Below, piece after piece: positions 30,601-41,374 of a DNA stretch of 64,000 bases (positions are counted from its first letter, which is position 1; each line of letters opens with the position of its first letter). The DNA is from Pterois miles (lineage: Eukaryota > Chordata > Actinopteri > Perciformes > Scorpaenidae), in NCBI GenBank assembly GCA_947000775.1, contig CAMQGK010000149.1:569001-633000 (forward strand), read 5' to 3'. Under the pieces are notes generated by a model, which searched no databases, was not told the DNA's origin, and saw only the letters and a program-made list of their open reading frames with translations. The position numbers were made by a program, and so were the translations under genes.

Positions 30601-32395
30601 CAACGCTGTAAACACTGCCAAAGGTGCTTCACCTAAAGGTGCTTCACCTCCTAAAGGTGCTTCACCTCCTAAAGGTGCTTCACCACCTAAAGGTGCTTCA
30701 CCTCCTAAAGGTGCTTCACCTCCTAACGGTGCTTCACCTCCTAACGGTGCTTCACCTCCTAAAGGTGCTTCACCTCCTAAAGGTGCTTCACCTCCTAAAG
30801 GTGCTTCACCTGAAGGTGCTTGAACTTCTTTCCACTTTTTTCATAACAATTTACTAAACATCAAAATGGACAACAATTTATTGATCCATGCTCTCAGATT
30901 TACAGACCCATGTTCCTTGTTCAGGACCCCTTGGGGGGAACAATTATTATCATCCATGGCTGATCAACTGACCTTCATCAGATCCACTCCGTCCTGTGCA
31001 TCTCTCTCAAAGAAGTCAGGGGGGAAGTCTCTGGTTGGGGGTCTGGATCGTCCATAACCACGGGGATCCCAGGCCACTACAGTAAAACGTTCCTTACTCA
31101 GCGACTCTCTCTGAGGTCCAAAATGAGTCTGACTGCATCCTGTGGTGTCAGAGACAGAAGAGGTTTTCACACATAAAGGACATGAGGCAGAGCTACAGGG
31201 TGTGAGAGATCCAGCCAGAAAGTCTCCTCTCCACCATTAAGAAGAGATGTGTTGTTGTATTTACCCAGAGCACCAGGAAACAACAGCACAGCGTGTTTCC
31301 CTCTGCCTATCTGCTCATAGTACAGATCCACTCCATTAACATGCTTTTTGCCTGAGACCACCGAAGAGCTGCAGGAAACAGGTAATAGTGATGGATAAGA
31401 GGAGAATATTTCTGCCCAGTGAAAAACATCACAGCAAAACCAAACATGACAAGAATTACAGCCATAATAACATTACAACACTGTGTTGTTCTTTGGCCTT
31501 CAAAAAGTAGATCAGTGGTTGTGATGCTCAACACCATGGTCCCCATTACCCTCAATGACAGCTTCTTGTCATTTTCACTGAATCTTGATGTCTGACATTG
31601 TGTTATTGGTCTCTGGTCTAAGTTGTGCATTGTTACAGCTGTGTTGCCTCTGCCTCCTGGAAATGTGATGGTATTTTGCTCTGGTTTGTCAGTTTGCATC
31701 ACCAGGTCACTTTCACCCAGAAGACAGATGTTTGTGTCCTGGTTGAAACCACAACCAAGAGTTTTTATTTTTTGTCAGGTATCTTCCATACTTCAGCATT
31801 TCTGGTGTTATTTAATCTCAAACTGTGATCCTTTCTTAAACATCACTGAGTGATTTGTTTCCTAGGCCTAACCAAGTTATTCTATTCCTAAACTAACTGA
31901 GTAGTACTAACGTAACCTAACCGAGTGGACATTAACACATGTATCATGTGTTGCTGGACATTTGTAGGAAAATACATGAAAAATCCATTTCTGAAAGTCA
32001 AGTGGAGCATCATGAAAAACAAAAGGGAAATTGGTGTCTATGTACATGATTAAATTTCCTGGACCTGCTGTTAATACTAGTGCTGGTACTACTAGTAATC
32101 CCATGGTCCCAAATGTTGGTATATTAACCTATTATGGCATAATAACAGTACATGGTTTTCATTTTTCTTTTACCATGAAGCATCATTGGAACCATTTGGT
32201 AGCAGCCTATATTGAAAAATCCATTTCCACTGTTTTGTTCTTAGTGAGGGTTGCAGGGTTCAAGTCCAGAGTTGAACATACACATTTATGTAAAAATCAA
32301 ACAGAAAACACTTACCAGTACGGCTGGGTCGCTGTCACGACTCTCTTAATGTCACTTCTGCATTTAAAGAAACGCCTTCCAAGTAAAAACGCCAT
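27473..32395 (-). CDS. bphl: Biphenyl hydrolase-like protein (valacyclovir hydrolase), seven exons
   Basis: An alpha/beta-hydrolase of the BPHL family; the known vertebrate enzyme is a mitochondrial serine hydrolase that cleaves amino-acid ester prodrugs and detoxifies homocysteine thiolactone. Exons on the minus strand: 32395-32316, 31368-31265, 31139-30973, 29369-29216, 29096-28959, 27819-27696 and 27563-27473. All have GT donors and AG acceptors, phases join, and the product is 285 residues (human about 291). Exon 1 gives an Arg/Lys-rich leader (MAFLLGRRFFKCRSD) fitting mitochondrial import. Landmarks are AWDPRGYGRSRPP in exon 3, the nucleophile elbow GWSAGG (Ser130) in exon 4, NGDNDD with Asp237 in exon 6, and GGSHFLHL with His265 in exon 7. 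Intron 1 holds an unidentified membrane-protein exon, intron 3 a Tc1-like element and intron 6 a TG run. The poly(A) signal is a variant (AGTAAA near 27440). Expression is not shown. Confidence 0.9.
27638..27689 (+). repeat. (TG)n microsatellite in bphl intron 6
   Basis: About 25 units, at the same intron position as 48962-49009 and 57130-57204. Confidence 0.95.
28005..28800. other. bphl intron 5 sequence
   Basis: Non-coding. 28250-28800 is retained in reverse at 53890-54214 plus 55549-55795; 28005-28250 has no counterpart in the second locus. Confidence 0.6.
29775..30860 (+). mobile_element. Tc1-like transposon in bphl intron 3, degenerate
   Basis: The text runs through a Tc1 transposase gene on the plus strand in wrecked frames: the leader near 29880-29990, a GEMGETSRRTT-like HTH stretch at 30130-30160, WSDETKTQLC (about 30285-30310), GGSIRLWGCFSVAGTGGLVR (30394-30450; the catalytic-domain WGCF block) and the end KAACCVITKKTQRC-like at 30570-30615. 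The middle between the second Asp and the Glu is deleted. It is present in the second bphl locus too, so it predates that duplication. Confidence 0.75.
30620..30820 (+). repeat. 18-bp minisatellite at the Tc1 end
   Basis: About eleven or twelve copies of AAAGGTGCTTCACCTCCT with few variants (AACGG in two, CACCACCT in one). The unit is the AAAGGTGCTTCA motif that normally ends the Tc1-like coding region, so the array grew from the element itself. It is open in one frame (VLHLLK repeat) but has no coding support. Confidence 0.9.
31400..31790 (-). pseudogene. Unidentified membrane-protein exon inside bphl intron 1
   Basis: The minus strand is open from about 31770 through 31307. It reads DTNICLLGESDLVMQTDK, then a region with ITFPGGRGNTAV, ITQCQTSRFSENDKKLSLRV, SITTTDLLFEGQRTTQCC, and a clear hydrophobic membrane segment (VIMAVILVMFGFAVMFF). 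A weak acceptor (TTTCAACCAG) lies before GACACAAAC at about 31745. The layout (about 90 residues, four Cys, then one membrane span) suggests the end of a type I membrane protein, possibly with an Ig-like fold; I do not recognise the family. It is conserved with only a few changes at 50510-51350. It could be an old exon of another gene carried along or a transposed fragment. Confidence 0.4.
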
Positions 32396-33426
32396 TTCTC
32401 AGATGTCCGAATACACAGATTAGTAATCTTCTTCTTTAGATGGTTCACGTTGGAACAAAGTCTCTTTCTGAAGGAAAACCATGTAATCCTGCACTGCCTG
32501 CAGTCAGTCTGACACAGCCCATGGTGTCTTTATTAACAAGGAGTGGGTGGGAGTGGTCAAACATTTGACTTTGCCTACAGCACATTGAGCTGCTCCCCCA
32601 TCCATCTCTTCCTGTTTGTTGAAGGAGGGTTATGCAAATTTGTTTTAATAACACTAATTTCTTCAAAGCATTAATGAATCTTGCAATTGTTGGGTTGTAG
32701 CGGCTCAGTTTTAAAGCTAGAATGAAGAAGTGGTATCATATGAAACTAGAAAAAGTAAAGCATCCAATGGTACCAAACCATGTTATACTAGCTTGTAGTG
32801 AAGGAGGATGAGTAACGCTCCAAACTTTCACTAAATGTTGGCGAGGAAAAACTATTATGGCCATTTTCAAAGGGGTCCCTTGACCTCTGACCTCCAGATG
32901 TGTGGATGTAAATGGGTTCTCTGGGTCCCCACCAGTCTCCCCTTTACAGACATGCCCACTTTATGATAGTCCCAGTCAGTCTGGATCAAGTCATAGTCAA
33001 GTCAACACTCTGACACACTGACAGCTGTTGCTGCCTGTTGGGCTGCAGTTTACTTCATAACTGTCATAACCGACAGTTATGATTGGATTTTTTTTATTCT
33101 AACTGCAGTACCTGTGAGGGTTTCTGGACAGTTCTTGTCATTGTTTTGTGCTGTTAATATATTGACAACAATATATATACATATATGTATATAAAAATGT
33201 CCCTCTGATCCTTGTGAGGTGAGTTCTGTGCCATCCTCAAGCTCTTATACCAGAGCCCTGGTGGTTTGAGGGTTCTGCGTAGTATCTTAGCTGTTCCCAG
33301 GACTGCGTTCTTGTGGACTGAGGCTTCAGATGCTGTTCCTGGGATCTGGTGAAGCTACTTTTAATTTGTGATTTATCCAGATTAAATATTTTAATCAACT
33401 GACAGATCAAATTAAAAATAAACATA
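32396..33426. other. Upstream of bphl, non-coding
   Basis: This should hold the bphl promoter, but I see no CpG-rich block or clear TATA box. 33164-33195 is an AT-rich run. Confidence 0.4.
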
Positions 33427-34482
33427 TGTGAGGGCTGGCACCTAGGTTAGGAGCGTCACCCTTTTGTAGGCAGGGCCAGGGGAGCACTCTTAAGGACAGG
33501 TGCAGGCAATCAGGGCCTCTTTGCTCTTTGTCTCAGGCCTGGTAGATGTGTGGTGGGGCTGCTTTGTTTGTGAGCAGAATAGCAGCGTTGCAGTTCCTCT
33601 CTCGACCCAGTTTGATGTATTCTTGTAGTTCATGCTGAAGAGGTAAGCCACTGGTCAACCTGGCCTTTAATCCTTTAATATTTCAATATTATTAGTGATG
33701 TTATTCCATTTAACCCTTTAGGACACAGGCAGCCTTCTCCTGTCACTGTAGAAGCAGTCAGCTCCACCAGCGCCAGGGTCTCACATTGCCCCAGAGCAGG
33801 AGGATTTAATGCCAGACTGCTGCTTTGCCTGGACCAATATTCCACGGGGTCCAGGAGTGACTACATGCTGTAGTGTTGTATTGTTGCAGACCTTAACTTG
33901 ATTTGTCACAGGATTTTCAGTGTTCATCTGCTTGTTTAATTGTTGTTTTATTGTTATTTTATCCTTTTCCTTGTTTTGCAGGCAGTGGGAGGATCTACGG
34001 GGAGTTCTCGCGGGGTATACACCCTTACTTGCATGTGGCGTGGTAGGTTTGCAGTGTGGTGAGCACCCAAAGATAGTTTGTAGTGTTGCCTCATTTTTGA
34101 AGTGTCAGTTGCTGTGATTTGTAGTGCCTTGCAGTGATTTGTAGTGACCACGGTGTGCACGTGGTGATTGATACTGGGTTTGGCGATAGCATCTCCCCGT
34201 GGTGAGTACCCTGCCTGTTCCCTTTATTTGATAGTGGTTTTATGTTGTCTTTGCTATTGTCCACCATTTTTATACATTTTAAAATACGGATACACTGTAT
34301 AATATTAAAGTTATTGTCTTAAACTTATCATTGTCTCTTTGTTTTGTTCTTCAGGTCCATTATTGCCCCCAGGAGTGCACCTTTTCGTAGTAATAATAAA
34401 TTATTTTTGACTTGAATGCATGTCTCCAGCTCTCCTTGAATCTGTGAATTAAATTGTTTGTGGGTTTAAATAGACCCTTACA
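33427..34482 (+). mobile_element. Possible solo LTR
   Basis: It starts TGTGAGGGCTGG and ends CCCTTACA, followed by TTGGGGTTGGTCA, which looks like a decayed primer-binding site after an LTR. AATAATAAA-type signals are near 34400. No second LTR or pol is seen and no target duplication was found. Confidence 0.3.
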
Positions 34483-34639
34483 TTGGGGTTGGTCACAAAC
34501 AGTTACCATTATTTTGGAAGATTGTAAAACATTATATGAACAATATTCATGAGGTGGTCATTTGTGCTGTAGGGCCTCCATCCAAATGTTGATACCAGCA
34601 AGTCATATTTGTCTGCAGCAATAGTCATTTACACATCTA

Positions 34640-35445
34640 GACAACAACACAGTCCTAGAATGTGTGATGACTGTTGAATATTTCTACTTGGGACTCCAGC
34701 AACACTGTTGTCTGTGCACATGCACCGAACAGCAGTTTGGAGTATTTCGCCTTCTTGGAGACCCTGACTGGAGTCCTGTATGGGGCTCCAGTAGGGGACT
34801 ACATAGTTCTGCTGGGAGACTTCAACATGCATGTAAGATAAGATAAGAAGATAAGATAAGATATTCCTTTATTAGTCCCACAGTGGGGAAATTTACAAGA
34901 AGTAAGTAAGCAATGATGGAAGCACCTGGAGAGGCGTGATTGAGAGGAATGGCCTCCCTGATCTAAACCTAAGCAGTTGTTTGTTATCAGACTTCTGTGC
35001 TAATCATGGACTGTCCAGAATGACTACCAAATTAAAACATAAGTATGCTCATAAGTATACAGGGTATCAGAGCACCCTAAGTCGAAGGGTCGATGATCAA
35101 TTTTGTGATGATTTGGACACTTAGGTGAAGAGAGGGGCGGAGCTGTCAACTGATCACCATCTAGTGGTGAGTTGGGTGAAAGGGTGGGGGACGACTTTGG
35201 ACAGACGTTGTAAACCCAAACTAATCTGGAGGAGGCCCCTGTCTGAGGGATCTTCAACTCAAACCTTTGGCAGAGCTTTTCTGGCATCCCTGTTGAGGCT
35301 GGGGGCATTGAACCAGAGAGGACAATGTTCAAAGCTTCCATTGCTAAGGTTATGGTGGTGAGCGGTGGGCTAAGGGTCTTATGTGACTCAAGCAGCGTTA
35401 ACCCTCAGTGGACACCAGTGGTCAGGGAAGCCATCCGACTGAAGA
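34640..35445 (+). mobile_element. RTE/Rex3-like LINE endonuclease fragment
   Basis: The plus strand reads VEYFYLGLQQ, then YGAPVGDYIVLLGDFNMHV (34780-34833), is interrupted by a short retroposon tail, and resumes GNDGSTWRGVIERNGLPDLN, YQSTLSRRVDDQF and AELSTDHHLVVSWV (SDH-type motif, 35125-35175), then WTPVVREAIRLKKES. At 35445 it is cut by a second Rex3-like copy in the opposite orientation. Confidence 0.75.
34837..34905 (-). mobile_element. Short 3'-tail retroposon insertion, copy 1
   Basis: On the minus strand this is only the end of a retroposon (TTTCCCCACTGTGGGACTAA, then TAAAGGAATA and a TTATC tail), about 70 bases. GTAAG flanks it on both sides as a likely target duplication. It interrupts the Rex3-like endonuclease right after GDFNMHV. 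Confidence 0.75.
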
Positions 35446-36540
35446 AGGAGTCTTCTTCATCTTCTTCATCTTCACCTTCAACTGCTTATCCGGGGTCGGG
35501 TTGCGGGGGCAACAGCTCCAGCAGGGGACCCCAAACTTCCCTTTCCCGGGCCACATTAACCAGCTCTGACTGGGGGATCCCGAGGCGTTCCCAGGCCAGA
35601 GTGGAGATATAATCTCTCCACCTAGTCCTGGGTCGTCCCCGGGGCCTCTTCCCAGCTGGTCGTGCCTGGAACACCTCCCTAGGGAGGCGCCCAGGAGGCA
35701 TCCTTACCAGATGTCCCTCACGGATGACTGAGCTTCTCACCTTATCTCTAAGGGAGATGCCAGCCACACTCCTGAGAAAACCCATTTCGGCCGCTTGTAC
35801 TCGCGATCTAGTTCTTTCGGTCATGACCCAGCCCTCATGACCATAGGTGAGAGTAGGAACGAAGATTGACCGGTAGATAGAGAGCTTTGCCTTCCGGCTC
35901 AAATCTCTCTTCGTCACAACGGTGACACAACAGCGACTGCATACCACCCCCGCTGCTCCGATTCTCCGGCCAATCACACGTTCCATTGTTCCCTCACTCG
36001 TGAACAAGACCCCAAGGTACTTGAACTCCTTCACTTGGGGTAAAGACTCATTCCCTACCTGGAGTAGACAATCCATCGGTTTCCTGCTGAGAACCATGGC
36101 CTCCGATTTTGAGGTGCTGATCCTCATCCCAGCTGCTTCACTCTGGCTGCGAACCGACCCAGTGAGCACTGGAGGTCACAGACTGATGATGCCAGCAGAA
36201 CCACATATTGCAAAAAGCAGCGATGAGATCCTCAGCACACCAATCTGCAAACCCTCCTCCCCCGACTACGCCGATTCCTGTCCATGAATATCACGAACAG
36301 GATTGGAGACAAGGCGTAACCCTGGCGAAGGCCAACGCCCACCGGAAACGAGTCCGACTTACTGCCGAGAACCCGGACGCAGCTTGCTTTGGGAGTACAG
36401 GGATTGGATGGCCCTGAGAAGTGACCCCCTCACCCCATACTCCCGCAGCACCTCCCACAGTCGGGGCCCGTCGTACGCCTTCTCCAAGTCTACAAAACAC
36501 ATGTAGCTGGCTGGGCATACTCCCAGGCCCTCAAGGTCAA
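35446..36540 (-). mobile_element. RTE/Rex3-like LINE, 3' part
   Basis: On the minus strand the RT thumb and C-terminus are well kept from 36169 to 35486: AAGMRISTSKSEAMVLSRKP, FKYLGVLFTSEGTMER, LTYGHEGWVMTERTRSRVQA, GRPRTRWRDYISTLAWERLG, and VWGPLLELLPPQPDPG. The tail is GATGAA-rich (35446-35475). Upstream (36180-36540) the palm has lost its frame. It inserted into the other Rex3-like copy, giving a head-on joint. Confidence 0.8.
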
Positions 36541-36584
36541 CATAAGATCAAAAGATCAACAACTTTTTAGTCCCATAGGGAGGG

Positions 36585-37330
36585 GTGGCAACCCGTGGCT
36601 CCGGAGCCGCATGCGGCTCTCTCATCCTTATGTTGCGGCTCTGCGTGGTTGGGAAAATAAATTATAAGGGTCATTGAAGTGTATTTTATTTGTCTAAAAA
36701 CGCGTGTTGTCTCTTATTAAATCAAAGTTTTTACTTCTTTCTTGCACTTGTGAATTTGGTGTAGCGTTCGCCTTCTTAGAGACGTTTGACAGCATTTGTC
36801 ACTTTGTAGAGGAGCCGGCATGCGCGGAAAGCCAGCGACACCAAAACTGCCCAATACTGAACAAAGTATTTTATTTGTGTTTGTTTAATTATAGTGTAAA
36901 TTGTAAGATTATTGTGGAAATATAGAATAAAATTATAACTATGTTAAAAACAAACACAGCTCGTAAGAGGGAGCTTAAGTTGCGTAAAGATGAAAGTGAC
37001 GTCTAAGTCCTGATTTGAGACGCTGTGCGAGAGGTTAGGAGAGAGTCCCATTAAAGGTAAAATAAATATTAGGGTTATTTTGAAATATTTATTTTTATTG
37101 TTAGTGAAATAGTGTTCGTTTTTCCATTGTATTTTTAAATTAGGTAAGGCTTGCTACGCGCTGAAAGCCCAAAGGATGACGGCTCACGGCATTTTTGTTT
37201 GCTAGATGGATAATTTAAGTTAGCTTTTTAATTTATTTGAAAGAGACCTTCACTCTTCGATTTTTTTTTTTTGTAGGTTAATATGTGTTCATTTAATAAA
37301 TAAAATTTAATTTTCTGAAATGTAGATGAT
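36585..37330 (+). mobile_element. hAT-like element, left part
   Basis: AGGGGTGGCAACCCGTGGCT then GGAGCCGCATGCGGCTCT is the usual left end of a hAT family common in vertebrates. An AAAAACAAACACAGCTCGTAAGAG-like stretch (36945-36970) could be the start of a transposase frame but nothing clear follows. Confidence 0.45.
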
Positions 37331-38989
37331 GGTTTAAAGCACCCACTATTTTAAAGTGTAAGGATATATATAGGCTAACATATTTAGATGTAAAAAGGGT
37401 TTGCGGCTCAGTGTTGTCTTTTGTGGAAAGGGTGAAATGGTTTTGAGTGTTAAAGGTTGCCGCCCTGTAGGGGAATAATTTATACCTCTGTGTTATAAGG
37501 TTGAGATGCAAAAAAATGGAGAGATGTAGAGTAGGGGGGCTGAAGGGAGTGTTGGGGGTTTGGTGTGTAGGGGCGGAGTGCCAAGAGGTAAACTGGCTTT
37601 AGCTAGTTCTTGTGGGTTGCGGTGGGAGCTCCTAAGTGCTTGGTCTTGTGAGGTGAGAGTGGTGTTTTAGGTAGGGGTTGTTTTTTGGGTTGTATGGCGG
37701 CTCTAGCCCTAGGAGCTTAGGGGGTGGTAGTGTGTATGTATTGGCCCTCTCTGGCCGAAAGGGGCCCCGGTTGCCTTGGCCTGTCCTCCGATGTGAGAGG
37801 CGTGTAAAGCCCCCCCCCAGAGCTAGTGGGGGGGGGCTGTGAGAGTGTTTAACTACCTCAGTGACTTCCTAGGGAATGGTCCCTGTTGTCTGCTAAAGAG
37901 GGGCGTAGTGGGTTAGGGTTCAAAGTGTCCTCCCCGCCCGGCTGTGAGGTAAGTGTTTTTGTAAGTTGGTGGTTCCCGTTCTCTGGGTGGGGTTGTTTGC
38001 CTTTGGGGGCTGCCCCCAAGGCCCGTGGTCTGCACTGCCTAGGTCTGAGTAAAATGGAGGCTTTAGTGGGCTTCGGGGTACGGTGTGGGGGTGGGAAGGC
38101 AGGAGCCGCGTAGGGGTGAATGCCTAGGTTGGAGGGCTAGAAAGCGGGGGTGTAAGTTGAGTGGAGGGGCAGGTTGTTGCCTCCGTTTGGGTTTAGGTTT
38201 GGTTTTGTTAGTGGTGTAGTTGCCCTTGCCTTTCGGTGTCAAATGCGGAGGGTGATAAAAATTGTTGGTAGGGTGTGGTAGTCTTGGTTTTGGGTTGTTT
38301 GGGGAGAAGTAATAAAATGGGGAGTAGGTAGGCTTCCTCGGTCTCTGTGCCAGTTGGTGGAGAGATGGGTTGGGGCCCTAAGGCTAGGGTAAGAAGGTGT
38401 AGTGGTTGGTGTTGCAAGAAAAGTAGAGTCGGGGAGGGAGGCGACCGTTGGGGTAAACCCAAGTAGAGCACTAGGGTGTGGTTCCCGTGGGGGGAGAGAA
38501 GAGGTGCAGAGAAGAGTAGAGGAGGCTGTGGTAGAGGTAGGGCGTCGCGGCGGCCCCAAGAGAGGTGCGCGCGGGCGCGGCAGGTTGGTCATTGGGTCGG
38601 CCCTGCCCCGGGCGCCCCGCCCAGCGGTCTGGGGTGGTGGGAAGGAGGAAAGGAGGGGGTCGGGGGTGGCGGCGGGCGTGGCAAGCGGGCCACCAGACGT
38701 GCGGGCCTTGGGCTGGCAGACGGGGGCCCGGGTTCTGGGCCGGGTTCCTTTGCTGGTTTTCATGGGGTTTTTTGAACCTTTTTGTTGGCCCCTCCTGAGC
38801 ATTTGCTGGGACCCCAAGGAGCTAGGCCAGCAACACAGCCCTAGGGTATAAGGACACACACTACGTAAGGTGTGGTTTGAAGAAGGGTTTTGGTATTTGT
38901 TATTTGGAGGTTGGGGAGTGAAGGTACCAAGGTGGAGGGGGAGGCGGTGAAGGAGGAAAAGAATGGGTGTGGGAGAAGTTGGAGAGCAA

Positions 38990-39420
38990 TGGTGAAGGAC
39001 TTATGGTTGGCACAAGGTGCTTCTGGAAACCAAGCACCAGGAGAGGAGAAAGGGAACCAAGTGTGTAAAGTAAGGTGAGACACTGTTGACCATGATGAGG
39101 TAATCGGGTGATGGAAGGAGTATTTGAGGAACTCCGACCCGACTAATATGCCTATTGTAGAGGAGAGTGGAAGCTGATGGGGGTCATCGTGTTTCCTTAG
39201 TTGAAGTAAAGAGGTAATAAAAACTCCAAGTGGAAGCCCAGGGATTGATGAGATCCATAGAAATGTTGAGGGTTTGGGTGTGGAGGGGTTGTATGGATGA
39301 CGCATCTCAAATTGTGTGAAAGGCGGGGAAGTGCCTAATAGTGGCAGACCGGGGCGGTGGTCCCCTGCTCAAAAAGGGGGACAGAGTGTGTGCCAATAAG
39401 GGTTATAATTAAGATCTGGT
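38990..39420 (+). mobile_element. RTE/Rex3-like LINE remnant with many small deletions
   Basis: It aligns with 20985-21430: AAGGTGCTTCTGGAAACC, GGAAGCTGATGGGGGTCATC, CCCAGGGATTGATGAGATCC, and GCAGACCGGGGCGGTGG. Compared with that copy the differences are mainly single or double losses around C residues. No frame survives. Confidence 0.7.
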
Positions 39421-39954
39421 ATTGTATAATGTGTGAAAGGAGCTGATGAGTGGATGAAGAGGAAAATGAGTTTTGTCTGGTTGTGGAACACCGGCCGTTG
39501 AAAGGTTGGAGGGGGTGGGAATATGCCGTCTGTCTAATGTGTTTGTGGTTGGTGAAGGATATATGATAATGTGTGGGTGGTGTATATAGTGAAAAGGTGC
39601 GTTTTTTACCCCCTGTGTGGGAGGTGGTGTGGGGTTTGGGGTAAGGGGGTCCTAGGGCCTCCTTCCTGCCTATTACTCCAAAGTGGGGGGTTTGGAGTAG
39701 TGTTTGGTGGGGGTGGCTGATTGGTTTTTTTTTGGGGGGTTGTATATGTTTTTAATTGATATTTTATATTTTAAAAAATAGAGAAGTTGCATGCCGCTGC
39801 GCAGGTGGAGCTGTTAAGTGTGTGATTGTTGGGTTAGAGCTAAATGAAAAAATAAATTGCGGGTTGTTGGCGTTGGGTAGAATGGGGAAAAGGAAAGTAA
39901 AAAATATGTTTCCTTTGGTATTTAGGTGGTGAGGGGGTGCCTGCGAGGTGATTC

Positions 39955-40378
39955 GTGTGGTGGTTGTGTTGTTGTGTTGTTGTTTAGTGTGTGGGTTGTG
40001 TTGTGGTGTGTATGTTGTTTGGTGGTGGTGTGATGTGGTGTTGTTGTTTGTGTTGTGTGGTGTGTGTGATGTGGTTGTTTGTTGTTTTGTGTTTGGTGGT
40101 TTTTGGGTGTAGTAGTTGGGGTGGTTGTTGGTGTTTTAGTAGTTGGGGTGGTGTGGGTGTGTAGTTAGTGTTGTGGTGGTGTGTTGATTGGTGTTTGATT
40201 ATTTGTGTTGTTGTGTGATGGTGTTTGTTGAGTGTGGAGTGTTGTGTTGTGGGTTGTATTTAGTAGTTGGGAGTAGGTTGTGTTGATGTGGTTGTGTGTT
40301 TTAGTGGAGTGGTGTGTTGTGTGGGTTGTTTGTATGTTTAGTGTTGTGGGTGGTTGTGTGTTGGTGTTGTATGAGTAA
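39955..40378 (+). repeat. 424-base run without any C
   Basis: From just after the C at 39954 to just before the C at 40379 the plus strand has only G, T and a few A, in irregular GTT/GTG text. It is not a simple tandem repeat. Confidence 0.9.
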
Positions 40379-40422
40379 CTTGGGGAGAAGCGCTCTTAGA
40401 GGCGGTGGTAATGAGAGGGAAG

Positions 40423-40590
40423 AGGACAGGAGGACAGAGGACAGGAGGACAGGGGAAAAGAGGACAGGGGAAAGAGGAAGAGGAAGGAGGACAGGAGGAC
40501 AGGGGACAAGAGGAAGAGGACAGGGGACAAGAGGAAGAAGAAGGAGGAAGAGGAAGGAGGAAGAGGAAGGAGGAAGAGGAAGGAGGGAGG
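40423..40590 (+). repeat. Purine-rich GGACAGGA / GGAAGA repeat
   Basis: Imperfect repeats of AGGACAGG then GAGGAAGA over about 165 bases. Open in two frames only because of composition. Confidence 0.85.
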
Positions 40591-41226
40591 ATATTGTGTG
40601 TTTTGTTTGTTTTTTTTTTTGTTTTATATTTTGTTTTTATTGTGTGGTTTTGTGAATTTTTTTTGTGTGCTTTGTATTTTTTTTTTTTTTTTGTTGTTGG
40701 GGTGGGAGGGAGAGGGAATAAGGGGTGTTGTGGAGAGAATGGGGGGAGACCGGGGGGGACCGGGTTGGGGAGAAGGGAGCGGAGGGGAAGAGGAAGGAGG
40801 GGGGCTGTGTTGTTCCTAATGGTGTTGGTTGTTTGTGGTTGAGGCTTTGCTAGTGGTGGGGCGTGGGAAGGGGAGTGCGCCTGGTGCGGAAGCCACTTTT
40901 TTGGGTATTAAATAATAATTTTTTGCTGGTCCTTTGTTGTGTAAAGTATGCCTGGGTGTGGTGGGGTGTGTGGGTGGTGGTGGTTGTTTTGAATTTTTTT
41001 TTTGGTTGTGTTTTTTTGTAAAAAAAAAAGAATTTGTTTTTGTTTTATATATGTTTTGAGAGAGATATGGATGTTGAGAAAAATATAATAGTATGTTTTT
41101 AAAAAATTAGTTAGTTAGAAGAAGAAGAATAATTGAAAAAATATGTTTAAAAAATTGTATATTGGTAGAATAGTTGATTTGTATTTTGGTGTGTATAATA
41201 TATATAAAGTATTGTAAATGTAAGTG

Positions 41227-41241
41227 TTATAAAAGTAAATT

Positions 41242-41292
<51 letters not shown>
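41227..41292. repeat. (TA)n tract
   Basis: Nearly pure TA over about 60 bases. Confidence 0.9.
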
Positions 41293-41295
<3 letters not shown>

Positions 41296-41374
41296 TTGAA
41301 TTAAAAAATTGAGAATTGATTTGCATGTTGTTCTTAGAAGGTTTAGTGAGTTTAAAATGAAAAAGAAGAAATGG

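Noticed and set aside
30620..30820. CRISPR-like array because of regular repeats
   Set aside because: Units are contiguous 18-mers with no spacers, within a transposon in a vertebrate intron.
37886..38860. Several long overlapping frames on both strands, rich in Gly, Arg and Pro
   Set aside because: They arise from G-rich composition in the C-poor anomalous tract, with no motifs, and the base sequence itself is doubtful.
40314..40842. Two long plus-strand frames with Arg/Glu/Gly repeats
   Set aside because: Purely the translation of a GGACAGGA/GGAAGA purine repeat followed by poly-T; no family resemblance.
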